A stretch of 64,000 bases of DNA, taken from the NCBI RefSeq assembly GCF_050717635.1, contig NZ_JBOITO010000026.1:1-64000 (forward strand). Direction: 5' to 3'. The notes beneath the pieces are model-generated. The model was not told where the DNA came from. It saw only the letters and a list, made by a program, of their open reading frames with translations, and did not search any database. Shown one piece after another: positions 50,965-60,860 of the stretch. Position 1 is the first letter of the stretch. Every line of letters starts with the position of its first letter. Source of the stretch: Clostridium_AD sp050717635. Its GTDB lineage: Bacteria; Bacillota; Clostridia; Clostridiales; Clostridiaceae. A program made the translations under genes and the position numbers.

Positions 50965-52302
50965 CTACTCCTTATTATCTTTATTTTCCTTAAACCGTCG
51001 AGATAAATAAAAGTAATCTATTATTTTCTTTTTATCATAGAATAACTTTTTCTCCATAATTGTTTCCACTAAAACAGCTGCAAGTTTTTCTTCATCATGT
51101 CTTACATGCCCTTTTATAACCTTAATGAAATCACTCTTAATTACCTTTATACCAAGCTTTGAAATTTCTTTTTCGTTTATATTAACCATAATAGAATTAT
51201 CTTCTAGGTATAAATTTTCTAAATCAATACTTATTTTTCCTGTATTTACTAAAACGCAATCAATAGCTTTAAAGTGTGCATGCTTATTAATGGCCTTTAT
51301 ATGGTCTTTAACACCATAATTATCACTTTCGCCTGGTTGAGTCATTATATTTGAAATATAAATTCTTAAGGCTTTTGTTTTGTGTAATGCATCTCTTATT
51401 TCCTTTACTAGTAAATTCGGAATAATACTAGTATATAAACTACCAGGTCCGAGTATCACTGCATCCGCTGTACTTATGGCTATTAATGCTTCCTTAATTG
51501 CTTTAGCATCTTTAGGTTCTATAAAGACCTCATCAATTGTACTATTGTATTCTATAACAGCTTTTGGTATATTAGATTCTCCACAGATTACTTTTCCATT
51601 TTTAAGCTTTGCCTTTAAAATCATATTATCTAGTGTGACTGGAATAACCCTTCCTGTTACAGCTAGCACCGAACTCATTTTCTGAACAGCTTCTTCGAAA
51701 TTATTTGAAATTCCATCCATAGCTGCTAAAAACAAATTACCAAAACTTTGGTTTTTTAATCTTCCATCTTTAAATCTATATTGCAATAATTCCTCTAGTA
51801 GTGGCTCAGTATCTGCTAAGGCCAAAATACAATTTCTAATATCCCCTGGAGGGAGAATACCTAAATCCTCTCTTAAAACTCCTGATCCCCCACCATCATC
51901 TGCTACCGTAACTATTGCAGTTATATTACTGGTATATTTCTTTAAACCCCTTAGCATGGTTGATAAACCAGTGCCCCCTCCGATTACTACAATTTTAGGT
52001 CCTTTCATAAGAATCCTATTTTTATATACTGGATCTTGAAACTTTGTAGGATCAATAGTTACATCTAGATTGCCTGCATTTATTAACATTATAATATGCT
52101 TAATAACTTTTACTAAAGCTACATATATCATTAAAGAACCAAGACCTATTAATAGTATGGAAAACCCTATTTGCCTTGGATAAAAATATTCTTTATTTAT
52201 AAACTCAATAATTCCAAAAATCGTGAAAGTAAGTCCGAAAATCCCTAAAACAATCCACCTTTTTATGTTAACTGAAATCCTCAAAAACCCACCAAACATC
52301 AT
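50965..52302 (-). CDS. yvcK: YvcK/GlmR family protein with N-terminal membrane anchor
   Basis: 445 residues. Two N-terminal hydrophobic segments (WIVLGIFGLTFTIFGIIEF and IGFSILLIGLGSLMIYVALV) precede the soluble CofD-like domain, which starts IVVIGGGTGLSTMLRGLKKY and has TVADDGGGSGVLREDLGILP and LGPGSLYTSIIPNLLV. Many clostridial members have such an anchor, Bacillus YvcK does not. YvcK/GlmR directs carbon to peptidoglycan precursors by activating GlmS and binds UDP-GlcNAc. Its start overlaps the rapZ stop by 4 bases. Confidence 0.95.
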   Translation of the reverse strand: MMFGGFLRISVNIKRWIVLGIFGLTFTIFGIIEFINKEYFYPRQIGFSILLIGLGSLMIYVALVKVIKHIIMLINAGNLDVTIDPTKFQDPVYKNRILMKGPKIVVIGGGTGLSTMLRGLKKYTSNITAIVTVADDGGGSGVLREDLGILPPGDIRNCILALADTEPLLEELLQYRFKDGRLKNQSFGNLFLAAMDGISNNFEEAVQKMSSVLAVTGRVIPVTLDNMILKAKLKNGKVICGESNIPKAVIEYNSTIDEVFIEPKDAKAIKEALIAISTADAVILGPGSLYTSIIPNLLVKEIRDALHKTKALRIYISNIMTQPGESDNYGVKDHIKAINKHAHFKAIDCVLVNTGKISIDLENLYLEDNSIMVNINEKEISKLGIKVIKSDFIKVIKGHVRHDEEKLAAVLVETIMEKKLFYDKKKIIDYFYLSRRFKENKDNKE

Positions 52303-53183
52303 AATTTATCTTTACCTCTATTTACATCTTCATATATATCTCTGTGATCTATATTAACCTTATATCCACTATGCTCTAATATTGCATAAATTTTATTAGC
52401 TATAGCTACAGATCTATGTCTCCCACCTGTGCATCCTATAGAAACTATAAGTTGCCTTTTTCCTTCTTTTTTATAATTAGGAATAAGATATATTAACATA
52501 TCTTGAAGCTTATCTATAAATGTTTTAGTCCCTTCAAAATCTAACACATAATCTCTAACAGGTTTATCATTACCTGAATACTGCTTAAGTTCAGGAATAT
52601 AATATGGATTAGGCAAAAACCTAACATCAAATACTAAATCTGAATCCACAGGTATTCCATATTTAAATCCAAAAGAAAGCACAGTTATTATAATATTAGT
52701 CTCTATTTGACCTTCCTCACCGTAAAGATTATTTATTTTTTCTGTTAGCTGCCTTGCCGAAAGTTTAGTAGTATCAATTATATGGTCAGCCCGTTCACGT
52801 ACATCCTTAAGTTTTTTTCTTTCAGAAGCAATACCATTTAAAACTCTTCCCTCTGGTGCTAGTGGATGTTTTCTTCTTGTCTCTTTATATCTTTTAATTA
52901 GCGCCTCATCTGAAGCCTCTAAAAATAAAATCTCATATTTATATCCTTCATTTTTTAGAAAAGTTAAGCTTTCAAATAAATCATCAAAGAATTTTCCGCC
53001 TCTAATATCTATAACCAGTGCTATTTTATCTATATTTCCATTAGTTTGATAACACGCCTCTGCAAATTTAGGAATTACTGTAGGTGGTAAATTGTCCACA
53101 CAAAAGAATCCTAAATCCTCGAGATTTCGAATAGTTTGTGTTTTACCGGCACCTGATAATCCTGTCAATATAAGAAATCTCAT
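52299..53183 (-). CDS. rapZ: RNase adapter RapZ / nucleotide-binding YvcJ
   Basis: 294 residues. P-loop GLSGAGKTQTIRNLEDLGFF near the start, VDNLPP, LFLEASDEALIKRYKETRR and the C-terminal domain with VSIGCTGGRHRSVAIA. RapZ senses glucosamine-6-phosphate in E. coli; YvcJ is the Bacillus counterpart with GTPase/ATPase activity. AGGAGGG precedes ATG 53183. First gene of the five-gene operon. Confidence 0.96.
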   Translation of the reverse strand: MRFLILTGLSGAGKTQTIRNLEDLGFFCVDNLPPTVIPKFAEACYQTNGNIDKIALVIDIRGGKFFDDLFESLTFLKNEGYKYEILFLEASDEALIKRYKETRRKHPLAPEGRVLNGIASERKKLKDVRERADHIIDTTKLSARQLTEKINNLYGEEGQIETNIIITVLSFGFKYGIPVDSDLVFDVRFLPNPYYIPELKQYSGNDKPVRDYVLDFEGTKTFIDKLQDMLIYLIPNYKKEGKRQLIVSIGCTGGRHRSVAIANKIYAILEHSGYKVNIDHRDIYEDVNRGKDKL

Positions 53184-53240
53184 TAAAAACCCTCCTTAAT
53201 TACATTCTTTAATTATAACACAACTGCGAATAATTAGGCA

Positions 53241-53274
53241 CAAAAAAATGCACAGAAGCTTAACTTGCTGTGCA
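53241..53274 (-). terminator. Terminator after murB
   Basis: TGCACAG/CTGTGCA stem followed by seven T on the minus strand, between murB and rapZ. Confidence 0.85.
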
Positions 53275-53295
53275 CCATAAATCTTATTTTTATTA

Positions 53296-54210
53296 TTAAT
53301 CTTCTCCCCAAATCTTTACTTCAGTGTAAAGTTTCACGCCAAATTTTTCTTCAACTTGATTTTGAACAATAACAATCAAATCCAGAATGTCCTTTGCACT
53401 TGAATCTTTTCTGTTGATAATAAACCCAGAATGTTTTTCAGATACCTGAGCATCGCCAACGCAAGTACCCTTTAACCCACATTCTTGTATAAGTAGACTT
53501 GCATAATGCCCCTCCGGTCTTTTGAATGTACTACCTGCTGATGCATATTCTAGTGGTTGTTTATCACTTCTTATTTTTGCAAGATGATCCATCCTTGCTT
53601 TTATAACTTCTTTGTCTCCATATTGAAGGCACAGAGTAACACCCACTACTGTATGACCATGTTTTAGAACTGCACTGCTTCTATATTCAAGCTCCATTTC
53701 GTCTTTAGCTAAAGTTAATAGTTTACCATCATTATCGATAGCTACCACACTTTCCATTACCATAGACATTTCACCATCATAAGCTCCAGCATTCATAGCT
53801 GCCGCACCACCAATGCTCCCTGGAATTCCGCTTGCAAACTCCATGCCTTTAAGCCCTTCGCCTAAAGCACTCTGCGCCACATCGTAAAGCGTTGCCCCAC
53901 TTTCTGCAATTATTATGTTCCCTTGTACCTGAATTTTATTAAGCTTGGATAGTTTTATAACTACTCCTCTAATTCCACCGTCTTTTACAAGCAAATTAGA
54001 TCCATTACCTATTAAATAATATTTAACTTTATATTCTTTACAAATCTTTATTACAGCTGAAACTTGATTAATGTCTTCTGGTGTTACTAAAATATCAGCT
54101 GGTCCACCTACTTTAAAATAAGTATGAGTTTTCATTGGTTCATCTAGCTTTATGTTTGCTCTGTCTATTACTTCCTCTAATTTTTTAATTAATTTTGCGT
54201 ATAGCTTCAT
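53296..54210 (-). CDS. murB: UDP-N-acetylenolpyruvoylglucosamine reductase
   Basis: 304 residues; makes UDP-N-acetylmuramate with NADPH and FAD. FAD-binding segments THTYFKVGGPADILV, LIGNGSNLLVKDGG and GIPGSIGGAAAMNAGAYDGE; the catalytic Ser is in YASAGSTFKRPEG (type II MurB), and the end has EKHSGFIINR. ATG with AAGGAGTAG. It lies 60 bases after the PHP gene and ends at a terminator. Confidence 0.96.
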   Translation of the reverse strand: MKLYAKLIKKLEEVIDRANIKLDEPMKTHTYFKVGGPADILVTPEDINQVSAVIKICKEYKVKYYLIGNGSNLLVKDGGIRGVVIKLSKLNKIQVQGNIIIAESGATLYDVAQSALGEGLKGMEFASGIPGSIGGAAAMNAGAYDGEMSMVMESVVAIDNDGKLLTLAKDEMELEYRSSAVLKHGHTVVGVTLCLQYGDKEVIKARMDHLAKIRSDKQPLEYASAGSTFKRPEGHYASLLIQECGLKGTCVGDAQVSEKHSGFIINRKDSSAKDILDLIVIVQNQVEEKFGVKLYTEVKIWGED

Positions 54211-54270
54211 AATCTACTCCTTGAAAACATTAATATTTTTTTAAGTAATCTTATATTTTACGATATAAAA

Positions 54271-54996
54271 TTATAGCTCCTTTATTTTACCCTTTTCTTT
54301 AAGATAATTCAACAGTTTAATTTCATCGCTATTCATTATTAATTTCTCAGGCATATTAATTTCTTCTAAAAGTTTATTCACAAGGTCAAATCCCCCTATG
54401 TCAAAGCAAGTATGAGCGTCACTACCAATAATTATCTTAACTCCATATTCCTTGCAAAGCAAAGCAATTTTCTTACAATTAACCTCGCTCCCCGCTCTCG
54501 ATCCTTTAAGAGAACTATTGTTTAGCTCGATTATAATATCTTTTTCCAGCGCTTTTTTTACCATAGCCTCCTGATCGATTGGGAAAACCGGATTTCCACT
54601 ATGTCCCATAATATGAACATTGGGATTATCCATGGCCCCTAAAATTGCGCTAGTATTCTCCTGTACGGTTCCAGGTTTTACACATACATCATGTAAACTT
54701 GCAATTATAAAATCTAACTTTTCCCCAATATAATCCGGAATATCAAGCTTTCCCTCATAGTCCATTATATTAGCTTCGCAACCTCGTAGTATTAGAACTC
54801 CATCTATTACTCTAGGTATCACTCTTATATTACCAAAATAAAACATATGTGGTCCCCCTGGCATATTAGGACCATGCTCAGATGTTCCGAGTATTTTTAT
54901 TCCCTTCACTTTCGCCTCTCTAACATTCTCAAGTAAAGTAGTATATGCATGACCACTTACTATAGTATGTGTATGTACATCCACTACATATTTCAT
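54271..54996 (-). CDS. PHP-domain phosphatase, YcdX type
   Basis: 241 residues. Metal-binding His/Asp pattern of the PHP fold: VDVHTHTIVSGHAYTT, GTSEHGPNMPG, ASLHDVCVKPG, IMGHSGNPVFPID and IGSDAHTCFDIGGF. YcdX-type proteins are trinuclear-zinc phosphatases; the substrate is not established. ATG with GAAGGTACG. It lies 18 bases after uvrC and before murB, an order seen in many clostridia. Confidence 0.9.
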   Translation of the reverse strand: MKYVVDVHTHTIVSGHAYTTLLENVREAKVKGIKILGTSEHGPNMPGGPHMFYFGNIRVIPRVIDGVLILRGCEANIMDYEGKLDIPDYIGEKLDFIIASLHDVCVKPGTVQENTSAILGAMDNPNVHIMGHSGNPVFPIDQEAMVKKALEKDIIIELNNSSLKGSRAGSEVNCKKIALLCKEYGVKIIIGSDAHTCFDIGGFDLVNKLLEEINMPEKLIMNSDEIKLLNYLKEKGKIKEL

Positions 54997-55013
54997 ATGC
55001 GTACCTTCTTTCG

Positions 55014-56879
55014 TTATTTACTGTTTTTAAAATATTCTAAAACACACTGCGCCGCCTTAATATCCATTGAAGGCGTCATCATGAGCTCCGTGCTACTTGC
55101 ACACTTTATATTATCAATGCTACCAAACTTCTTTAAAAGCTCTCGTCTTCTCTTTTCCCCTATATTTGGTATATTATCCAATATAGAATATAGCGTTCTT
55201 TTATCTCTCAGTGTTCTGTGGTAAGTAATGGCAAATCTATGCACCTCATCCTGTATCCTAGTAATTAAATGCATACTTTGAGAATTGCTTTTCATAATCA
55301 GCTCTATATTATTATATATTAAACCTCTGGTTTTGTGCTTATCATCCTTTACCATCCCACAAACAGGTATATTAATATTGAGACTATTTAAAACTTCTAA
55401 TGCCACATTAACTTGTCCTTTGCCGCCATCCATAAGAATCAAATCGGGAAATACACAAAATTTACCCTTACTTAATTCTAAATGTCTCTCTTTTATCTTT
55501 TCTACTTCCTGGAGACCACGAATAAATCTTCGCTCTAAGATTTCTCTCATACTATCATAATCATTAGCTCCTATAACAGACTTTATTTTAAACCTTCTAT
55601 AATCACTATTTTTAGGTTTCCCATTTTCAAAAACTACCATACTCCCTACAGAATCCACTCCCATAATATTCGAAATGTCGTAGGATTCAATTCTCTCTGG
55701 TATTTCATCCAGATTTAATAACACTGTAAGCTCCTGCAATGCTATTTTATGAATTTCCTTGTCGTGCATATCCTTTAGCTTAAATCCTTCTAGTGTTATC
55801 TTAGCATTATTTTGTACCATGTCTAACGTTTTTTTCTTTTCTCCCTTTTGAGGAACTTTAATAGTAACCTTCATTTCTTTTTTGTCACTAAGCCACTGCT
55901 GCAAAATTTCTCCCTCATTTATAAAAGGCACATATATTGTTTTAGGAATAAAGGCTGTACCCCCATAAAATCTCTTTATAAAGCTCTCTATAAGTTCACT
56001 ACCTACCTCATCCGCTGAATCATCTAAAATAAAATGTTCCCTTCCTGTTATCTTACCGTCCCGAAGGAAAAACACCTGCAGGCAAACATCTTTTTCATGA
56101 ACATATATATTAATAAAATCTTCATTTTCACAATTTCCTATTATAATCTTTTGCTTATCATTTATTTTATCTATAGCCATTATTTTATCCCGAAATAGTA
56201 CCGCGCTTTCAAATTCCAAGCGGTCCGATGCAATTTCCATTTCTTGCTTTAGACCATCTCTTATATTTTTGTCTTTACCTGTAAGTAAATCCACTGTATT
56301 TTTTATTATTTTTCCATAATCTTCTTTACTTATAAACCCAGCACAAGGGGCTTTACATAATCCAATATGATAATTTAAACAAGGTCTAGTATTGGGCAGT
56401 TCCTCTTTTATAGTTCTCTTGCAGGTTCTAAGAGGAAATACTTTTTTTATAAGCTGCATAACACTATATACTGCTGCCGAATCCGTGTATGGACCAAAAT
56501 ATTTACATCCATCACTTGCAATGTTTCTAGTTACAAAAACTCTTGGGAATTCCTCATTTATAGTTATCTTTATAAAAGGATAGTGCTTATCGTCCTTTAA
56601 CAAAATGTTATATCTAGGACTATGTTTTTTAATAAGATTACACTCAAGGATCAGTGCCTCCATTTCTGAATCCGTTACTATATACTCAAATTCAGCTATA
56701 TTTTTCACCATAGCCCTTACTTTTTCAGAATGACTCTTAGAACTTTTAAAATATTGTCTTACTCTATTTTTCAATATTTTAGCCTTACCTACATATATTA
56801 TTTCACCAAGATTATTTCTCATAAGATATACCCCTGGTGCCTCTGGAAGAATCTTTAGTTGATATTCAAAATCAAACAC
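55014..56879 (-). CDS. uvrC: Excinuclease ABC subunit C
   Basis: About 621 residues; makes both incisions in nucleotide excision repair. GIY-YIG nuclease at the N-terminus (PEAPGVYLMRNNLGEIIYVG, KAKILKNRVRQYF), UVR motif near 205-240, central Cys-rich segment, C-terminal RNase H-like domain (YDISNIMGVDSVGSMVVF) and HhH repeats (IPNIGEKRRRELLKKFGSID). A GTG at 56879, 7 bases after AGGGGGG, is preferred to the TTG two codons earlier. uvrA and uvrB lie further upstream on the same strand. Confidence 0.97.
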   Translation of the reverse strand: MFDFEYQLKILPEAPGVYLMRNNLGEIIYVGKAKILKNRVRQYFKSSKSHSEKVRAMVKNIAEFEYIVTDSEMEALILECNLIKKHSPRYNILLKDDKHYPFIKITINEEFPRVFVTRNIASDGCKYFGPYTDSAAVYSVMQLIKKVFPLRTCKRTIKEELPNTRPCLNYHIGLCKAPCAGFISKEDYGKIIKNTVDLLTGKDKNIRDGLKQEMEIASDRLEFESAVLFRDKIMAIDKINDKQKIIIGNCENEDFINIYVHEKDVCLQVFFLRDGKITGREHFILDDSADEVGSELIESFIKRFYGGTAFIPKTIYVPFINEGEILQQWLSDKKEMKVTIKVPQKGEKKKTLDMVQNNAKITLEGFKLKDMHDKEIHKIALQELTVLLNLDEIPERIESYDISNIMGVDSVGSMVVFENGKPKNSDYRRFKIKSVIGANDYDSMREILERRFIRGLQEVEKIKERHLELSKGKFCVFPDLILMDGGKGQVNVALEVLNSLNINIPVCGMVKDDKHKTRGLIYNNIELIMKSNSQSMHLITRIQDEVHRFAITYHRTLRDKRTLYSILDNIPNIGEKRRRELLKKFGSIDNIKCASSTELMMTPSMDIKAAQCVLEYFKNSK

Positions 56880-56931
56880 ATTCAAACCCCCCTTTTTAAT
56901 GCATGCTAAGTTGTAAGTCTTTTGTTATTTA

Positions 56932-57534
56932 TCACAGTAAACTTGGCAATACATAAACTGTATATACCAGCCCAAATGCCATAATTAACCCTTCTATAAT
57001 CCTACCTGTCTTAGATCCAACCTCATATGTATATGGGAACTTAAATTTTTTCTTTAAAAACGGATAAAATAGTGGCACCCCCATTTTAGTAAACATATCT
57101 CCCATTAAATGAGATCCAAATCCTATAGTAAATGGATATACAAGTGGCGATATAGAATATTTATTACAAGTATATCCTATCATAAGCATAAATAACATCA
57201 TTCCTGTTAAACTATGCAGGAGTCCATTTCTGTGAGTGGAAAACCCAATAATTATAAAGGATAGTGCCAGTGCTTTAAGGGCGATCTCCTTAGTATATAA
57301 AAAATCAAACCATAACATTATTATCCCCAAACAAACATACATAGTCACTTTAGTATTTTTATTTTTAAATGGTAATATATACTTATTAATCATACTCTTA
57401 GGTGAATCTATATCGGGAAGTATTGAGGCTAAAATAACCACAATCAAACCAATATAAGTAAATTTCCCGGGCAATTTATTACAAATTGCTACATACATTA
57501 TGCCACCGATACCCGCATGAGTCTTGCCTGTCAT
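56932..57534 (-). CDS. Membrane-bound metal-dependent hydrolase, YdjM/DUF457 type
   Basis: 200 residues, about five membrane segments. Conserved HAGIGGIMYVAI near the start (His), LPDIDSPKSMINKY (D-x-D), HRNGLLHSLTGMMLF (H-R...H) and GSHLMGDMFTKMGVPLFYP. These charged residues inside membrane helices fit a metal hydrolase; the substrate is unknown. GAAGGTGA precedes the ATG. Stands alone between pbp and uvrC genes. Confidence 0.85.
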   Translation of the reverse strand: MTGKTHAGIGGIMYVAICNKLPGKFTYIGLIVVILASILPDIDSPKSMINKYILPFKNKNTKVTMYVCLGIIMLWFDFLYTKEIALKALALSFIIIGFSTHRNGLLHSLTGMMLFMLMIGYTCNKYSISPLVYPFTIGFGSHLMGDMFTKMGVPLFYPFLKKKFKFPYTYEVGSKTGRIIEGLIMAFGLVYTVYVLPSLL

Positions 57535-57587
57535 TTATAGTCACCTTCTTTATTTCGTCATCACCTATGGTGTTAGTTTATTCTACA

Positions 57588-57634
57588 AAATATAATACAG
57601 CCAGATATTATTTTCATATCTGACTGTATTATAT
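57588..57634 (-). terminator. Terminator after the penicillin-binding protein gene
   Basis: A 19-bp imperfect stem (ATATAATACAG..CAGATAT and complement), then TTTTG on the minus strand. Confidence 0.65.
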
Positions 57635-57669
57635 CACTATTATGCACATACGTTCGTATATTATAACTT

Positions 57670-59097
57670 TTACTTTAAATAAGCACTGATAAGTGCCTTA
57701 GTTATAACAGCGGCCTTTCCACTACCAAATCCACCTTCTTCTACAATTACAGCGATGGCAATTTGCGGATTATCATAGGGTGCAAAGCCGATAAACCAGG
57801 AATGTGCCTTCATCGCTTTTCCAGTAGAATCATTATGATCCGCAGTTCCTGTTTTTCCGCCAATCTCTATTCCTGGAATAGCTACACTTGTACCCGTACC
57901 TTCAGTAACTACCCCTTTCATTAAATCTTTCATTATATCAGCATTATCCTTTGACATGACTTCTTCCATTGATTTGGGTTCTATTTTTTTTAGAGATTTA
58001 CCCTTACTATTCATTATTTCGCTAACAAGCATAGGTTGCATCATAACGCCATCGTTGGCAACAGTGCTTGCAACTAATGCCATTTCCATAGGAGTGGCCA
58101 AAACACCCGCCTGACCTATACCGCTTTGGGCAATATTTCCTTTTTCATTGCTTTTGTAGGAAGGAAATCTACTGTTTTCTATTGTTAAGCCTTGCGCCGG
58201 AGTATCTCTATTGAAGTAAAACTTTTCTGCGGTATCCCTTAGTGCTTTATTTCCTAAATCAATACCCAAGGTACCAAAAACCACGTTACTAGATTTCACA
58301 TATGCAGTAGTAAAATCTATATTTCCATAAGCATGTTTACCTGCATTCTCCAAAGATGTACTCTCATTAAATACTAACTTACCATTATCCTGAAATTTTC
58401 TATTGTAAACATCGGGAATATTTTCTAATGCGCTTATAGCCGTAATGGTTTTAAAGATAGACCCCGGTGGATACATCCCAGATACAGCCCTATTAAGCAG
58501 TGGTATATCTTTATTTGCAAGCATTCCCTTCCAATCTTTAGCTAAATTATTCGGATCATAGGAGGGCAATGACACCATAGCTAAAATCTCACCGGTTTTA
58601 GGATTCAAGGCCACAACTGCGCCTTTTAATTTTGTCTTAATCAACTCATCATAAGCTACCTTCTGAAGCTTAGAGTCAAGTGTGGTTTTCAAGCTATTAC
58701 CAACCTTTTCCTTCTCATCCTTATCAAAGGAAAAAAACTTTGAAACATCTGATTGCGTCCCCATAAGCTCTGCATCATATTTTTTTTCAAGACCTGTAAG
58801 TCCATACACAGGATCAATATACCCTATAGCATGAGTAAAAACTTCTCCTCCTAAATATTTCACCTTTTGAGATGTTGCATTTATTTTTGTGCTTTTAGTT
58901 AAAGGCTCCATATCTTTATCGTAAATTGTACCCCTTAACACCTTATTTCTTTCTGCCCATAGTCTATTATTAAATGTACTCGCTACTGTTTTTTCACTAT
59001 TAAACATATAAAAATAAGATATGTAAGAAATTAAAACAATAAAAAGTATTAAAAACACTAACATGACCTTTTTTATATTAATTACAAAATCATTCAT
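57670..59097 (-). CDS. Class B penicillin-binding protein (peptidoglycan transpeptidase)
   Basis: 475 residues. One N-terminal membrane helix (VMLVFLILFIVLISYISYFY), a shortened dimerisation region (about 50-130) and the transpeptidase domain. Active site: PPGSIFKTITAISAL (SxxK, catalytic Ser), KSSNVVFG (SxN) and EIGGKTGTADH (KTG). It cross-links peptidoglycan. The start overlaps the FtsW/RodA-type gene upstream by 8 bases, so the two are translated together and probably form a glycosyltransferase-transpeptidase pair. It is a PbpA-like short enzyme, smaller than PBP2 or FtsI. Confidence 0.93.
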   Translation of the reverse strand: MNDFVINIKKVMLVFLILFIVLISYISYFYMFNSEKTVASTFNNRLWAERNKVLRGTIYDKDMEPLTKSTKINATSQKVKYLGGEVFTHAIGYIDPVYGLTGLEKKYDAELMGTQSDVSKFFSFDKDEKEKVGNSLKTTLDSKLQKVAYDELIKTKLKGAVVALNPKTGEILAMVSLPSYDPNNLAKDWKGMLANKDIPLLNRAVSGMYPPGSIFKTITAISALENIPDVYNRKFQDNGKLVFNESTSLENAGKHAYGNIDFTTAYVKSSNVVFGTLGIDLGNKALRDTAEKFYFNRDTPAQGLTIENSRFPSYKSNEKGNIAQSGIGQAGVLATPMEMALVASTVANDGVMMQPMLVSEIMNSKGKSLKKIEPKSMEEVMSKDNADIMKDLMKGVVTEGTGTSVAIPGIEIGGKTGTADHNDSTGKAMKAHSWFIGFAPYDNPQIAIAVIVEEGGFGSGKAAVITKALISAYLK

Positions 59098-60334
59098 AAG
59101 TTTGTCCGTCCTCCGATATCTTTTGAAGTATACCTAGGGAAAAGAAAGTTATTATCATAGAACTCCCACCATAACTAACTAATGGCAGCGTTATACCCGT
59201 TAGTGGAATAGCTCCAACTACACCACCTATTATGACTAGTACCTGAGCTGCTATCATTGTACTATAGCCCACCGCAAGAAGTCGCGTAAATTTATTTTTA
59301 CCATAAACAGGCACTCTCATGCATCTATAAAATAGTAAAAAATGCACTATAAGTATAGCAAAACCAGTAAGGAGACCCATTTCCTCACATATAGCTGCAA
59401 AAATAAAATCTGTATTAACTACTGGAATCATTGTCGGATATCCAAGGCCAAGCCCTGTTCCGAAAAGGCCTCCTTCCGCTATAGAGATTAATGATTGCAC
59501 CACCTGAGCACCTTGATCATAACCATATTTAAATGGATCTCCCCAAATCATAAACCTTAACTGTACATGATCAAACATTTTATAGCTTATAAATCCACCT
59601 ACTATAAAAAGCCCTAGACATACTAGTACATATTTAAAATTAGAAGTAGCAATATATAACATAGTTACTGAAATAGCAAAAAATATAAGAGCTGAGCCTA
59701 AATCCTTTTGAAGTACCATGAATCCAAGTGAAACCATAACTACAATTCCAGGCTCAAGTAAGGGTTTTAATTTTGTAAACTCCGACTTATTCTTAAGGTT
59801 TATACCATAATATTGTAGCGTTGATGCTAAGTAAGCTACAAGAGATAACTTACCAAATTCAGTAGGTTGAAAAGTCACTCCAAAAATACTTACCCAATTT
59901 TTAGATCCATTTGTACTATCCGCAAATATACTTCCCATAGACATAAGTATAAGCGTACATATCATATAAAACCATCTGTACTTTCCAAACTTAGTCAAAC
60001 TAGGTAAAAGTACCACTACCAAGATGAATACAGCGATTCCTAAGGCATACCAGATAAGTTGTCTAAGAGCAATAGAAGAATCTAACCTATATAACATTCC
60101 TATCCCTATAACCGCCAAGACATTTGAAAACAGCAAAATATATTTATCTCCGTCCGGAAAAAACTTTGTTATTATAAAATGAGAATAAGCAAAAAGAAGG
60201 CATACTATTACACCCATTATAATTGCACCTTTATCAAAGCCTTGTTTACCAATAAAAGATATATTTAAAAATAAAACTATGCATAAAAGATAAGTATATC
60301 TTAGAAGTTTCCTCTCTTCCACTATACTTTCCAT
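59090..60334 (-). CDS. FtsW/RodA/SpoVE-family peptidoglycan polymerase
   Basis: 414 residues with about ten membrane segments. Family marks: GIGMLYRLDSSIALRQLIW, FQPTEFGKLSLVAYLA, LQKDLGSALIFFAISVTMLY, GLFGTGLGLGYPTMIP VVNTDF (with the E-E-M-G-L loop AAICEEMGLLTG) and GITLPLVSYGGSSMI at the end. Polymerises lipid II outside the membrane. It lies between the FHA gene (26 bases) and its partner transpeptidase gene (overlap 8 bases). FtsW or RodA identity cannot be decided by sequence here. Confidence 0.93.
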   Translation of the reverse strand: MESIVEERKLLRYTYLLCIVLFLNISFIGKQGFDKGAIIMGVIVCLLFAYSHFIITKFFPDGDKYILLFSNVLAVIGIGMLYRLDSSIALRQLIWYALGIAVFILVVVLLPSLTKFGKYRWFYMICTLILMSMGSIFADSTNGSKNWVSIFGVTFQPTEFGKLSLVAYLASTLQYYGINLKNKSEFTKLKPLLEPGIVVMVSLGFMVLQKDLGSALIFFAISVTMLYIATSNFKYVLVCLGLFIVGGFISYKMFDHVQLRFMIWGDPFKYGYDQGAQVVQSLISIAEGGLFGTGLGLGYPTMIPVVNTDFIFAAICEEMGLLTGFAILIVHFLLFYRCMRVPVYGKNKFTRLLAVGYSTMIAAQVLVIIGGVVGAIPLTGITLPLVSYGGSSMIITFFSLGILQKISEDGQTYE

Positions 60335-60360
60335 ACTATCACCTCACTCAAACTCACAAT

Positions 60361-60801
60361 TTATCCAATAACCTTAAAAATTGAAGTTCCTATTTTAATT
60401 TCATCACCTTTTTTTATATCTACCTTGTCCACAACTTTCTTTTTGTTCATTAATGTGCCATTAGTACTCCCTAAATCATGTAAAACATAATTTGTATTTT
60501 TCAAAAATATTCTAGCGTGCTTTGAAGATACGTATTTATCTCCTAAAATCAGAAGATTGTCTGCCTTTCTTCCTATGGTAAGCTCATCATTTAGAGGAAT
60601 AACATCACCGGTTCTTAAATTAAAATTCTCTCCTCTTTCTATAACCTCAAGCCCCATAGTTTTTTTTAAGGCTGGTTTCTTCTTTACACCGCCACCTTTC
60701 ATGTCCTTATACATAATACGTAGTGCAAATATTATTATAATGTAAATAATCGCTATAATTACATATCTCATAATCAAACTTATCTTAATCATAATGCACA
60801 T
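60361..60801 (-). CDS. Membrane-anchored FHA-domain protein
   Basis: 146 residues. One N-terminal membrane helix (YVIIAIIYIIIIFALRI), a short basic linker and an FHA domain (about 60-146) with LTIGRKADN, SSKHARIF and DLGSTNGTLMN, the phosphothreonine-binding residues (G-R, S-x-x-H, N-G). It should bind threonine-phosphorylated partners at the membrane. In this operon with an FtsW-type and a PBP gene it may link Ser/Thr kinase (PrkC/PknB) signalling to wall growth. The start is either ATG 60801 or 60792. Confidence 0.9.
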   Translation of the reverse strand: MCIMIKISLIMRYVIIAIIYIIIIFALRIMYKDMKGGGVKKKPALKKTMGLEVIERGENFNLRTGDVIPLNDELTIGRKADNLLILGDKYVSSKHARIFLKNTNYVLHDLGSTNGTLMNKKKVVDKVDIKKGDEIKIGTSIFKVIG

Positions 60802-60823
60802 TCTCCTCTTTATAAAATAATCA

Positions 60824-60852
60824 AAGCTAGCATTGAAATAATATGCTAGCTT
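60824..60852 (-). terminator. Hairpin after uvrA
   Basis: AAGCTAGCAT pairs with ATGCTAGCTT; the following minus strand is TGATTATTTT, a moderate T-run. Confidence 0.65.
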
Positions 60853-60860
60853 AAACTAAA

